Assembly: GCA_942159475.1 (NCBI GenBank)
Contig: OW804096.1
Location: 104,568,194 to 104,632,193, forward strand
Reading direction: 5' to 3'
Source of the DNA: Sthenelais limicola
Taxonomy: Eukaryota > Annelida > Polychaeta > Phyllodocida > Sigalionidae
Length of the DNA stretch: 64,000 nucleotides
Under the pieces are notes generated by a model that had not been told where the DNA came from, ran no database searches, and worked only from the letters and a program-made list of their open reading frames with translations. A program made the translations under genes and the position numbers. Shown in pieces: positions 40,077 to 50,094 of this stretch. Position 1 is the first letter of the stretch, and each line of letters begins with the position of its first letter.

Positions 40077-43053
40077 ATTATTTTATCAAGTGATAAACAT
40101 GTAAATATTTGTACTGATGAAAGAATGTGTTGGCCTTTACTGCATATCCCATATATATATGACATGTCACAGGAAAATGAGTCACAACTGGCAGAATTCG
40201 CTTTTTTTAAGCGGTTTATTAATGTAAATATGATTATGCTGTATCAATCATATCACTAGGAATGACTTTATCCTTTAAATAAGAATTAATCTATAATAAC
40301 TATTGCTCTGATCGACGAGCCTTACTGCTAAAGTAAAGGTAACACAACTCACAAGTCCAATATCAATCAAACTGTATTTCCAAAGTAATGTCAAAGTTTT
40401 TTTTTGTTTTTAAAAGTTTTTATTCAGTCTATCAACAAATTCTTTCTTCATCCGGGGTCGATCACACAATTTTACATCATACCCTCTCTTTTCCTGAACA
40501 CTGGTAATTATTAAAAAAGGAGATGGAAAAATGGCAGAAACATATTTACTTCATGCGCATGAAAATGACAACTTTTGAAAATAAAATAAGACATGTACTG
40601 AGGATGACTTTTTGGTAGCATTCAAGGTTTATGTACGGGGTATGACATTTTGGTACCCAGTCATGCGAGATTACTCCGGTTTAAAAATTTGTTATCTAAC
40701 GAGGATTACTACCTTAAACCTATAATATTCATATGTACTGAGAATGACCTTTTGGTAGCCGTCTTAAAACATATATTTGTAGTAACTTTTGGTCACATAT
40801 TAAATACATTTCCAGGTTAAGCCTGACTAGACTATTATAAAATCTCAAACCTATCCTGGGAGGTGTCTGAAATTTCTTGTCACCACTATTATTACTTGAA
40901 TATTTTGGTGAGCATAATATATTATTTACATTATGTTTTGAATGAATGGTTAAACACCAAAAAAAGGGGTCTTTTTAGTTAACTGGTTGATTCCCTCAGC
41001 ATCTGTTCAAGTGTACGCCAAGGTAAGGATTGAGCCCTGCTTTTTTTGTACATAAACATAATGAACAAGTACTATGGGATACAGAATCTAGAGTATATAG
41101 GCTTGGAGAGAGTAATGGTGAAGTAGTAGCAGCAGTCCTCTGGTCAGATCAGGTCTCTAGTCAGAGTAGGTCTCTATAGTCAGAGTAGGTCTGTCTTACT
41201 TCACCCAGCACCCCTCCTATATACCCCAGAAGCTCAGTATCCAAGCACTATGGTTGCCATATGGTTACAGTACATTTCCTATATAATATGAACAACCATA
41301 AACAAACAATAATCATGAAATTGGTGCGTGAACATGCTTCAAACATGCTTTCAGACATGTTCACCAACCCAGATTAAGTGAGGCTGCTACCTCCAGTTCA
41401 GGTAGACAACACAGCCAACCCAACCCTACCAAGCCTAGAGGTGTGGTAGCTTATATGTATACAATAATTCATTTCTACTCTCATCTAAGTTCCTTTTTTG
41501 AATATGAATATAAATGTCTAGCATAAAATCAAATATTGTTTTATCATTCTTCCCCGCCCACTAGTCTTGAATTTCCACTATTCAAGGGAATTAATCAATC
41601 AACTGTGAAGGAAAAGGAACACTAACTTAAATATAAATCAAAAGTATATAGCAAATACAATAGCACATAAATAGACTGCTTCTCATCAGAAAACAATCGG
41701 TTTCAATATGTATTCTTACATATAAAGTCAACCAGTAAAGTATAGCTCATACGCTACCGAGTGCTCGCCTATCTAACTCGAGCAAGTCCAAACAAATTAC
41801 TGCTGTCATCACATCCTCCGCGGGAGTGATATATCCAAGATTACTGGGTAATTTGCATGAAGTATTTACAAAATAACCGAGTCAACCATGGACCTCCTAC
41901 TGATTTGCATGGTGACTGGTGTTCTCATAATAAAGCTACGCATAAATACATACAAAAGTTAAACCTTAACGTTTAACACAAATGAATCATAAATGTCTGG
42001 TCCATGAGACTAGTTAGAATAGAGCAACATATTCAAAAGTAGTGGCAGAAACCAAATTACTGACACCTGCTTACAATACATAAATAATACATAAGACCAA
42101 CGTATCACAAAAATGGAGAACTAAGTAATATGGTAGAGCGAGAGGTTTTTCCGACACGATTCCTTGTGCCTAAAATTAAAATGTCAATGTGTTTGGCTTC
42201 AGCCTGATTCCAAAGTTCGCTCATTTCATAACTATTCCAAAAGTCCTTGGAAAAACAAAATATCATTGTTCAGAAGAGAATCATATATCAATGATCCAAT
42301 GTTACAATATAAAATATTATATATTGTCCTTGTCACTCATACGTCCGGTGCGACTCAGTTGGTAATTCAAAATTAGGTTATTCCTGGGTATTACTGACCC
42401 AAAAGACTGGTGCATCCATCGAATCATGAAGTTCAAAAGATATAAATAAATAAAGTAATCTGCAGAAATACTACACTATTCGACGAAAAATGTCTTTCGT
42501 GAATGTTCAATCACATATAATATCTAACACAATCCTGGTCGATGCACGAGCTGTAAAAGTATAATAATGTCGTTCATTCTGTCTTGATACTAACATCACT
42601 GGAAAGGTCTATCTCCTGGAGAAAAGATGATGTTTCCTTAGGGCTTGAAGTAACCATCGTTCTGGGGGGGGTTTTCGGGTCCTTTGGAGAGTTCAGCCCA
42701 ATAATCAGCATCAGTCTAGACAAGATAAGAACATCACAAATATGCATATTGGCTCAGCATGTACCCAAAATTTTAAATAATAAGCTTATCAAATAGGTTT
42801 CAAAATTCCTGAAACCATCCAACTTAAATATCGTTGGTTTCCATCTGTAATATATACATAATCACATCAACAAAGGCATCAGAATAAAGATAGATCGATT
42901 GTCTGTTCAAAGTCTCAACATACCATAATAAACCAGTAGGTAATCCCTACACAATATTAAAACCACCATAAAGATAGATCCCGAAAATAATATTCAAAAA
43001 TTGGTTATCGTCTTACCATTCCAAATTTATCTTGAACCGTCGAACATGGGGTT
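40077..43053. other. no gene seen
   Basis: About 3 kb of AT-rich sequence without a supported gene. A short direct repeat (TCAGAGTAGGTCT twice) lies near 41160-41200. A minus-strand TATA-like CTATATAGG near 41215 hints at an old LTR but could not be supported. Confidence 0.45.
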
Positions 43054-43150
43054 AACCCCTTCACCCCAACTGGCAACAATTGTTGCCAGCCCCACGTGGG
43101 CAAATCTTGCCCATTTTTGCCCATTTGGGCAAATTTTACCAAATTTGACA
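43054..43150. repeat. palindrome cluster with a TTAA-CCC end
   Basis: TTAACCCCTTCACCCC is followed by TGGCAACAATTGTTGCCA (a perfect 18-bp palindrome), GGGCAAATCTTGCCC and TTTGCCCATTTGGGCAAA-like words. TTAA next to CCC is reminiscent of piggyBac-type ends. The partner end was not found. Confidence 0.55.
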
Positions 43151-43373
43151 TAGTGATAGAAATTTTGGGTAACTATGTATTATAGAGTATTTAGTATCAT
43201 TATAAAGCATACATCATGGAAATTAATTCCCCAGTATTTTTTTTCCATGGCAACTCAATGGGGCTAGAATGGTAACCATGGAAACAATGTAACATATTAG
43301 GGCTTATTTTTGTCACTTTTCCTGTTTGTATTTAGCTATTTTGAGGAATTTGGCCTTACAAAAACATTCCCTA

Positions 43374-43556
43374 TGTGCATTGGAAAATCCACCAGTGCAT
43401 GCAAAAGTGCCACTGACCAGTCTCAAAAGTGCAATCCGCGCAAAAAAGCAGTTTTGCACCTGATGCAATGTGCATCATCAGATGCACTCCAAAAATGCGT
43501 ATCAAATTTATGTATATAAATCGGGTATCAATGCACTAGCTACATGCAGTGGAATT
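43374..43556 (+). repeat. 185-bp dispersed repeat, copy 2
   Basis: Same orientation and order of words as the copy at 39892-40076. It lies about 220 bp after the palindrome cluster and may belong to the same non-autonomous element. Confidence 0.85.
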
Positions 43557-45145
43557 GATAAACATCAGTCAAAGTTCCAACCCAAATAAGAGTATTGCCT
43601 GTCTCCAAATTAATTCAACAAATTAAGATATAAATGGTTATGATTTTATAGCCACATTAGAAGAGTAGGATTGCTATATAGTCTGATGCATATGATTCAT
43701 GTTCTTTTGAATATTATATCAAATATCAAAGATCTAACATAAGACTATTCATGAAATATGTGATCCGTTTTAGGAAAATCATAGTCATAAGTCGCAAAAT
43801 ATAGATTTTGAGATATCACCATATTTGAAAAGATGAGATAAAGATTCCAATGAGAGTAAACACTATAGGACACCTGTTACGTATTTCTATATTTTAAGTT
43901 TGATATTTTTATTTTTGTTAAAAAAGATTGCAATGTTTCTGGATGGGTAATTACCAATAAAGTAACTAAATATAATCCATATAAAGGCCTTCAAAACGCA
44001 ATGATATATTTAATACAATGCCCGAAAGTTCTTACCTGGATTCATGTGCCTATAAGTGCTGAACTCTCTAAAAATGAGAACATTTCAATAAAGTGATCTT
44101 TGAACACTTTGAAAAATATTAATTTTGCGACTTGTGACTCATTTTCCTGGAATACATAACATATTATGGTGGTGAAAATGGTTAGGGACCGCTGGTGGTG
44201 AGTCCAGCATAGCAGTTGTTTTGCCACCTATGGATGGATGCCCCTTACCTTTAAACTGTTTTTAGAAAAATATGATTTTGAAGTGTTTGTACTCTTCTTA
44301 GTGTTAATTTGAGTCAGAGGAGTGTGATGTCTAAATGATTTTTGATAGTAATTAAGTCTAGAGGAATTTAAATAATAGTATTTTTTATTCTGTCTCAAAA
44401 ATATTATTATATTTCATAAGGCAACAATATGAAAACATTCATGGTGAATACAGCATTTTTTCAATGTAACTGTTAAACTGCCTCCCTCTCCCTCACATAG
44501 CAATAGCAATGAAAGTGCCTCACTGAGTGCATCATAACTGTGTCGTTTATACCTGGTCAGTAGCACATTATTGGGAGCATCAGAACCACATTTCTAAATT
44601 AGGTCCATTGAGCATAATTGTATTCATTTGAGAATCTCATATATCATCTGTAAAACCTAAACATTCTAAACAATTCTATCACAAATAATAGTTCAAAACA
44701 AATCTGCGCCCACAACTACAATAAAGTTCTACAACACAATGAAGCTACAACAGGTAACATTACCTGGCACTGCTCACTCACCTTCATGGCATTCACACCT
44801 ACTGTCTGACACTCACACTCAGTCATAGAAACCCCTCTCACTAAACTAAGCGATGTACTAGAGCCATTCTCTGAAAACTCTTGCATTACAGGGTTGAAAT
44901 ATAAAAAAAAATGGAATTAAGATGATATGTGTGGGGGTTATATTTCCTGAAAATATGTATTCTCCTCTACTTAGTCCTGAAAAAAATTGAAACTCAGCCT
45001 TAAATATTCAGGAATCTATAACCCAAAACGTGAGGTAATGTCATTTTGGCAATTTTTGCATAGGAACAACATAGCATAACATATATCGCATTCAACACAG
45101 GTGTTCTCCTCACAAATTAACATGTACTATTAAAAAAAACATAGG
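43557..45145. other. no gene seen
   Basis: AT-rich, with no family similarity in any frame. Confidence 0.45.
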
Positions 45146-45758
45146 TGTAGTGAACCTCCGGATATCTTGATTACCAATCCGGGGCTGTAGGCTCTCCTAC
45201 AGGTAGTTTATCAGTAAATGGTGACACTAGTTATCCGGCCCGCGATAACCTTCGTGCTATTACTTAGACAACCCAGGTTCGATTCTCCTCTCAACTAAGG
45301 GAAAGTAAAACATGGACAACGATCTCTGTTTCCGTAGCTTTATTTCCCCCACAGTGCAATCACAAGGTACATGGTCAGCCGGGCTAACCAAGACATCTGA
45401 CGGAAAGGATTTCCGGAATAGTCACAAATACAATCTGTACAATAACAAGGTGTGTACAAGTAAATGGCAAGATGTTCTTCGTACAGGAGTAGGTGATACA
45501 GGCGATACAGGCGATACACAATACATCACAGTTATGCAATACAGTACGTATTCTGGTCAATGCAGAAAGATGAAAGGTAATCTGTAACTAGGGTAAAGCT
45601 TAACATTTCATTCATGGTAAAAACGGAACAGATCCGAAAGGCTTGAAAGGCTGAGCGAGCGGAGCTCCAACCTTGACCTTGAAGGCCGACCCGGTTATAT
45701 AAGAGTTAAAACAACAGCAAGCTATACTAGACTTGCGCTGATCCTCATATCCACTACA
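45146..45758 (-). mobile_element. 3' LTR of element C
   Basis: On the minus strand it begins TGTAGTGGATATGAGG and ends CCGGAGGTTCACTACA, so both ends carry the TGTAGTG/CACTACA pair. The polypurine tract TATGGAGGGGGTAT (45759-45772) lies directly in front. A TATA box TATATAA (45695-45701) and AATAAA (45339-45344) give a U3-R-U5 layout. No second copy lies in the window. Confidence 0.85.
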
Positions 45759-45772
45759 ATACCCCCTCCATA

Positions 45773-46302
45773 ATTTATAGATTTTTAACCCAACGGAGTA
45801 ACACAATCTACAATATGTAAATTATTATAAGGCAATGTGGATATAAAATAAGTAAGAAGTAAAGCACCAATAGAGAATTAACAATGCGAATTCAAAAGTA
45901 CAGGCAGGAGCAATATAGTGACCCGCGCACGTTATACAATAATCGCGACATCTCTAATTACAGCATGAGAATCATTCGGATTCAACATACTCAAACAGCC
46001 TTTGACAAGAAGGAGCTTCAGTAGACCTGCTACAGCTATATGTACAATATGTCAAGTAAAGTAATAACTTTTAGGCTGGAAAAACTTCTCACTTTCCGCA
46101 CGGGAAAAAAAAAATTCTTTCCGGGGGGTCCGGGGTCGGTAAGCAGTTAGCATCAGAACATCCGTGACAAGTCCGGCATCCGTATTCATCAAGAGTCGGT
46201 TACATCAGTGACATCAGGGGTCCCCATTTCCGTTCGTCAAGGAATCAAGTCATCATCAAGTCCGTCCGGCCATTCGTCGTCATCAAAATCTCAGTCCGTA
46301 AG
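45773..46302. other. 3' untranslated part of element C
   Basis: Lies between the stop of the C2H2-like frame and the polypurine tract. No coding signal was seen. Confidence 0.5.
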
Positions 46303-47784
46303 TCACATCCGTAAGTTCTCCTCTCTGAGTGTTGCAAGCTCCTGCACTTGGTCACGGACCGTTTGCAGCTGACGCAGGGGCTCCGCTAGCGTATGGAGCA
46401 CCTCATTGACTCTGGTCTCAACGGTCAGGACTGCTTCAGAGGCTTGCTCTAAAACTTCCCTCACCGCGGTCTCTCCGGTTGCCAACAGCTCAGCAGTCGG
46501 GACAGGAGGAGGTAGTTGCGCTACCAACCCTTCAGCCGCTTGCTGAGCACACGTCGCTATCCTCTTAGGGGTAGGCGGAATTCCATAGCCACTGCTTCTG
46601 GAATTAGATCGGGATCGATCTCTCTTCTTGCTTTTCTTGCCGGACTGAGCTTTGGAAGAGCTCGGAGCACCTGCAGCGGCACTGGCAGCTGGCCTTGCAA
46701 ATCCAGTGTCCTTGGAAGCAGCTTTAGTTGCCTTCCTCCGGACTAGGTGAAAATCAGCATTTGTAAGATACGTTGTCCGCATGAACAGCGTATTCACCTC
46801 CCTAGTTGGCGTGACGGTTTGGGCTTTTTCCACGGCTTTGTTACGGCTAGACTTGTGAGCCACCTTCTCACCGTACTGAAGGTGTCGTACCAGCTCGATA
46901 CATCTGTCTAGTCTTTGCAAACAGGAGGAGGACGGGCAAGTCCACACCTCTCTCCGGGTACCATGTTCCTCACAGAAGTGGCGGAACAGGCGCTCTCTAG
47001 TGGCGTAGGTCTTGACGCCAGAAGTGTTCATTCGTGGACACCTACACACCGCGAAGGAGCAACGGAAACCGGGTTTCCACAGTTCCGCAGCATAAGCCAC
47101 CTTCTGGTACGTGCCTGCATCGGTTTGGTCTTTACAGAACAGGCTTGGCCACAGCCGAGTCTCATACCTCTCCATGAGGTAGTCCGTAAACTCGGCAGAC
47201 TCATCCTCACTCTCATCATCGATCGGGATAAATTTCCCGGGGACGTCTGTGGAGGGATCGATAGGGTACAACTCCGTGCGTTCCACATACAGGGTACGGA
47301 GGTCTGATACCTTCTCCACATCACGGAACCGAGCGCTTCTCACACTCAGTCTCTCTCGGTGAACTTTCATCACTCTCTTCTTGGGGGTTTTGGCCACGGG
47401 TTTGCCTTCCGCGCCCTTAGGCTTAGTCACTGCGGAGGCTCCGGCCATACCAGGCGAATCGATATCCATTCGCTCTACGTTCACGGACAAGGGGTGCAGC
47501 CCATGCTTCTTGTCCGCACTCCGCCCTCGCTCTCTGCCAACCCGGCCTCTGCCGGGGGACCTGGACTGACCACGTCCAGCAGTCCTCTTGGTGGCATTAC
47601 TCCGGCCTCTGCGCGGAGATTTGCGGGGGGAAGTTCTCTTCTCCGTGGGCTCAATCTTCACGGAGTCCGGGTCTTCCTGAGCGGCGTCTGACAAGGCCTG
47701 AGCGAACTCTGCCTCACTCAAAGCCTGGAAGGGGGCGACCTCATCTTCACCCTCCTGCTCTAGGAGTTTCGCCTCCACTTCCAC
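46303..47784 (-). CDS. element C accessory protein with C2H2-like zinc sites
   Basis: A 493-residue frame sits in the position where env or other accessory genes lie in gypsy elements. Residues 45-90 are very basic (SPRKSPRRGRS, RGRVGRERGRS). Residues 242-310 hold two Cys-His clusters: C242, C247, H269, H274 and then C283, C288, H301, H310 (WTCPSSSC...RHLQYGEKVAH). Residues 370-400 are rich in S, K and R, and the C-terminus (about 440-493) looks like a coiled coil. No signal peptide or membrane segment is visible, so it is not an envelope protein. A nucleic-acid or chromatin-binding role is inferred from charge and zinc sites only. I do not recognise a named family. Confidence 0.7.
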   Translation of the reverse strand: MEVEAKLLEQEGEDEVAPFQALSEAEFAQALSDAAQEDPDSVKIEPTEKRTSPRKSPRRGRSNATKRTAGRGQSRSPGRGRVGRERGRSADKKHGLHPLSVNVERMDIDSPGMAGASAVTKPKGAEGKPVAKTPKKRVMKVHRERLSVRSARFRDVEKVSDLRTLYVERTELYPIDPSTDVPGKFIPIDDESEDESAEFTDYLMERYETRLWPSLFCKDQTDAGTYQKVAYAAELWKPGFRCSFAVCRCPRMNTSGVKTYATRERLFRHFCEEHGTRREVWTCPSSSCLQRLDRCIELVRHLQYGEKVAHKSSRNKAVEKAQTVTPTREVNTLFMRTTYLTNADFHLVRRKATKAASKDTGFARPAASAAAGAPSSSKAQSGKKSKKRDRSRSNSRSSGYGIPPTPKRIATCAQQAAEGLVAQLPPPVPTAELLATGETAVREVLEQASEAVLTVETRVNEVLHTLAEPLRQLQTVRDQVQELATLREENLRM

Positions 47785-48016
47785 CGGAAACTCTTCGTCG
47801 GTGGTTTCTCTGCTCAGACTCTCATCTATATTTCTGGGTTACTCATCTCCGAAATTGATGTTGTTGGTTCTTTCCCGGCTACATGAGACGAGGTAGCCTC
47901 ATGCACCGAATGGGACTTAGGTGCATTTCTCCGTCTTGCAACCTTAGTCGACTTCTCGTTGTGTTTTTAGGGTGGAGGGATCAGATCAAAATCCCCCCGG
48001 TTTGCACACAACAAGG

Positions 48017-48379
48017 CTAGGATCCCGGTTGTAACCGATCTGGAGGACGACGCACGCGTGTCCTTGTTACAACTTCCGCCGGGGACTCATCGTGTCTCTT
48101 TCTCAACCCTCTTTCGACCTTAGCGGCAGCCTCAGTCTTCTTCGGCCTCCCTCTACGTTTGACAGTAGAGTAGACGGCAGGTGGCGTCCGAGGAGCTTTA
48201 GCTTTCGCTGCAGTTTTCGGAGGTCTCCCTCTCTTTCGAGTCGGAGGACACGGAACTGGTACGACTGGGGCCTCCGCCACAGCTTTCCGGGGTCTACCAA
48301 CTTTCCGTGGCGCAGCTACAGGTTGGGGCGAATCCGGGGGATCCGGAGCTACCGAAAGGACCATTCCCTTGGTTGCCAT
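48017..48379 (-). CDS. element C AT-hook protein or integrase tail
   Basis: This 120-residue frame has three AT-hook cores: KVGRPRKA (about 27-34), KRGRPPKT (about 49-56) and KRRGRPKKT (about 73-81). AT-hooks bind the minor groove of AT-rich DNA. It starts 46 bp after the integrase stop in another frame. It could be a separate small protein or a targeting tail of the integrase joined by a frameshift. An AT-hook next to integrase could direct insertion into AT-rich chromatin; this is an inference. Confidence 0.65.
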   Translation of the reverse strand: MATKGMVLSVAPDPPDSPQPVAAPRKVGRPRKAVAEAPVVPVPCPPTRKRGRPPKTAAKAKAPRTPPAVYSTVKRRGRPKKTEAAAKVERGLRKRHDESPAEVVTRTRVRRPPDRLQPGS

Positions 48380-48425
48380 AGCATTGCACTCCTTATTCCA
48401 TTCCTTCCTCGGCCTTCCCCGTGGC

Positions 48426-50094
48426 TTAACGCCTATGGAAACTTTCTCTTTCTATCTCCGCGTCGGACACTCCGTCCCGGGCTTTGCCTCTCTCCAGTCT
48501 CAAGATATCGCGACCAGCTTCCTGCAATGCACGGAACTCTGGTGCCCTATCCAAGTTCACCACCTGGATGGGTCCGTTCTCATCGAAAGCTCGCTTAAGG
48601 TAGTCGACGTGACACCTCACAATACCTTGTGCTGTTTCTAGTTCATAGGTTGTGCCACCTATGAACCTCTTCACTTTGAAGGGCCCATCCCACTTGGGAC
48701 CGATCTTCTTACTGGCCTGTGGATGGTTGTAGCGATATACAACAGCACCCACTTCAAAGCGCTTCGGGTTGGACTTTCGATCGTAGTCTCTCTTCTGGTG
48801 TATAGCGGATACGCCCAGATTCTCACGAACGAACTGATGGCCCAACCTCAACCAATGCTTCAGGTTCTCCACGAACGCTACTCGGCACGGAAAGTCCAGG
48901 CCTCCTGGTTCCACTCCATAGATCAGATCCATTGGGGTCACCAGTTCAGCGCCAAAGACCACGGCGTTAGGTGTACATAAAGTACTCGCGTGGACACTTC
49001 CACGGTATGCATGGGCAACACATGGGGCAAGCATATCCCAATCCGTGGCACTGTAGTCCGTTAGACAGGATAGCTGCTCGACTAGTACTCGATTAAAGCG
49101 TTCCGCTTGTCCGTTAGACTGGGGTCTATACGGAAGGGTCAACAGCTTCTCGATGCCCAGCATTTCAAACATGCTTTTCAACAAGGCAGATCTGAATTCC
49201 GGCGCTCCGTCCGTTTGTAACGACACGGGACAACCAAAACGCAGGATCCACTCACGGAACAGCACTTCCGCACACCTCTCGGCCGTGTGGTCTGGCATAG
49301 GGTAGGCCTCCGCCCACTTCGAAAAGTGATCCGTCACCACCATCACGTAGTTATTGCCACGCGGGGATGGACGGAATGGTCCTATGATGTCCAAACACAC
49401 TCGGCTCCACCGTTCTCCGTGTAATTCCTTTTTCAAGGGGGTGATTCCGCCACCACCTCTCGTCTTCCGCATACTGCATTCCGGGCAGGCTCTCAGCCAG
49501 CGCTTCAGGTCTCCCCTCATACCTGGCCAGAAGTATTTCATCTTCGCGGCCCAGCCCGTTTTGAGGAACCCAAAGTGCCCTGCAGTCTTAGGTCCATGCA
49601 TAGCATGAAACACTTCTGAGCGGAGCGCAGTAGGAATTATCTTCCGCAAGTACGTTCTTCCGGTGTTTGGCCGAACCCATTCATAGCACAAGACACCGTT
49701 TCTCATCTCCAAACTCCCCCTGTTATGGATGTAGGTACAGTATTCATCGGACTCCACGGACAGGGACTGCTTGTCCGGGACTGGTTTAGTACCTTCCAAT
49801 ACATCGATAACTCTCCGGATCGTGGGGTCGCTCTGCTGGGCTTTCTGGATCACATCTTCCTGCGGTGCTAGACTGACTGTTGCCGTTGCGACAACTGCAT
49901 CATGCGCTCCGCAGTCTGCACAGTCAACGCGGACACACTTCCGAGTCGGAACTCTAGAAAGGGCGTCAGCATTCACATGTTTCTTTCCGGCTCGATGGAG
50001 AATCATGCTCTGATCCAGACCGAACTCCTGCATCTGAGTCAACCAGCGTGCAAGCATGTCCGTCGGATCTTTAAAGTTCAATAGCCAACGCAGG
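48426..50094 (-). CDS. element C pol fragment: RNase H end and integrase
   Basis: Only the last part of RNase H remains (SLRWLLNFKDPTD, then HVNADALSRVP). Counting residues from the TTG codon at 50081, the integrase follows: an H2C2 zinc region (MHGPKTAGH, CPEC at 199-202) and a catalytic core with D231, D291 and E327, a D-35-E spacing (NGQAERFNR). The C-terminal GPFKVKRFIGG-type domain binds DNA. It inserts element cDNA into the genome. The catalytic triad is intact and there is no internal stop. The RT and protease are absent, so this copy cannot move by itself. Confidence 0.9.

Larger units (their letters stand above)
45146..50094 (-). mobile_element. element C: 5'-truncated Ty3/gypsy element with extra 3' ORFs
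   Basis: Order on the minus strand: end of RNase H and integrase (50094-48426), an AT-hook frame (48379-48017), a C2H2-like frame (47784-46303), a polypurine tract and a 613-bp LTR. Gag, protease, RT and the 5' LTR are missing. The break at about 50094 falls inside RNase H and abuts an env-like frame of a different element. All remaining frames are open, so the truncation is probably not ancient. Confidence 0.85.

Noticed and set aside
41010..41420. Possible LTR on the minus strand (CTATATAGG, TTGGCGTACAC)
   Set aside because: No clean TG...CA ends, no polyadenylation signal, no polypurine tract and no coding region downstream.
45265..45290. tRNA-like B box (GGTTCGATTCTCC)
   Set aside because: No matching A box, the T-stem does not pair, and it lies inside the LTR of element C.
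46516..49608. Several plus-strand frames over 48-49 kb and 46-47 kb
   Set aside because: Antisense of the integrase, AT-hook and C2H2-like frames of element C.
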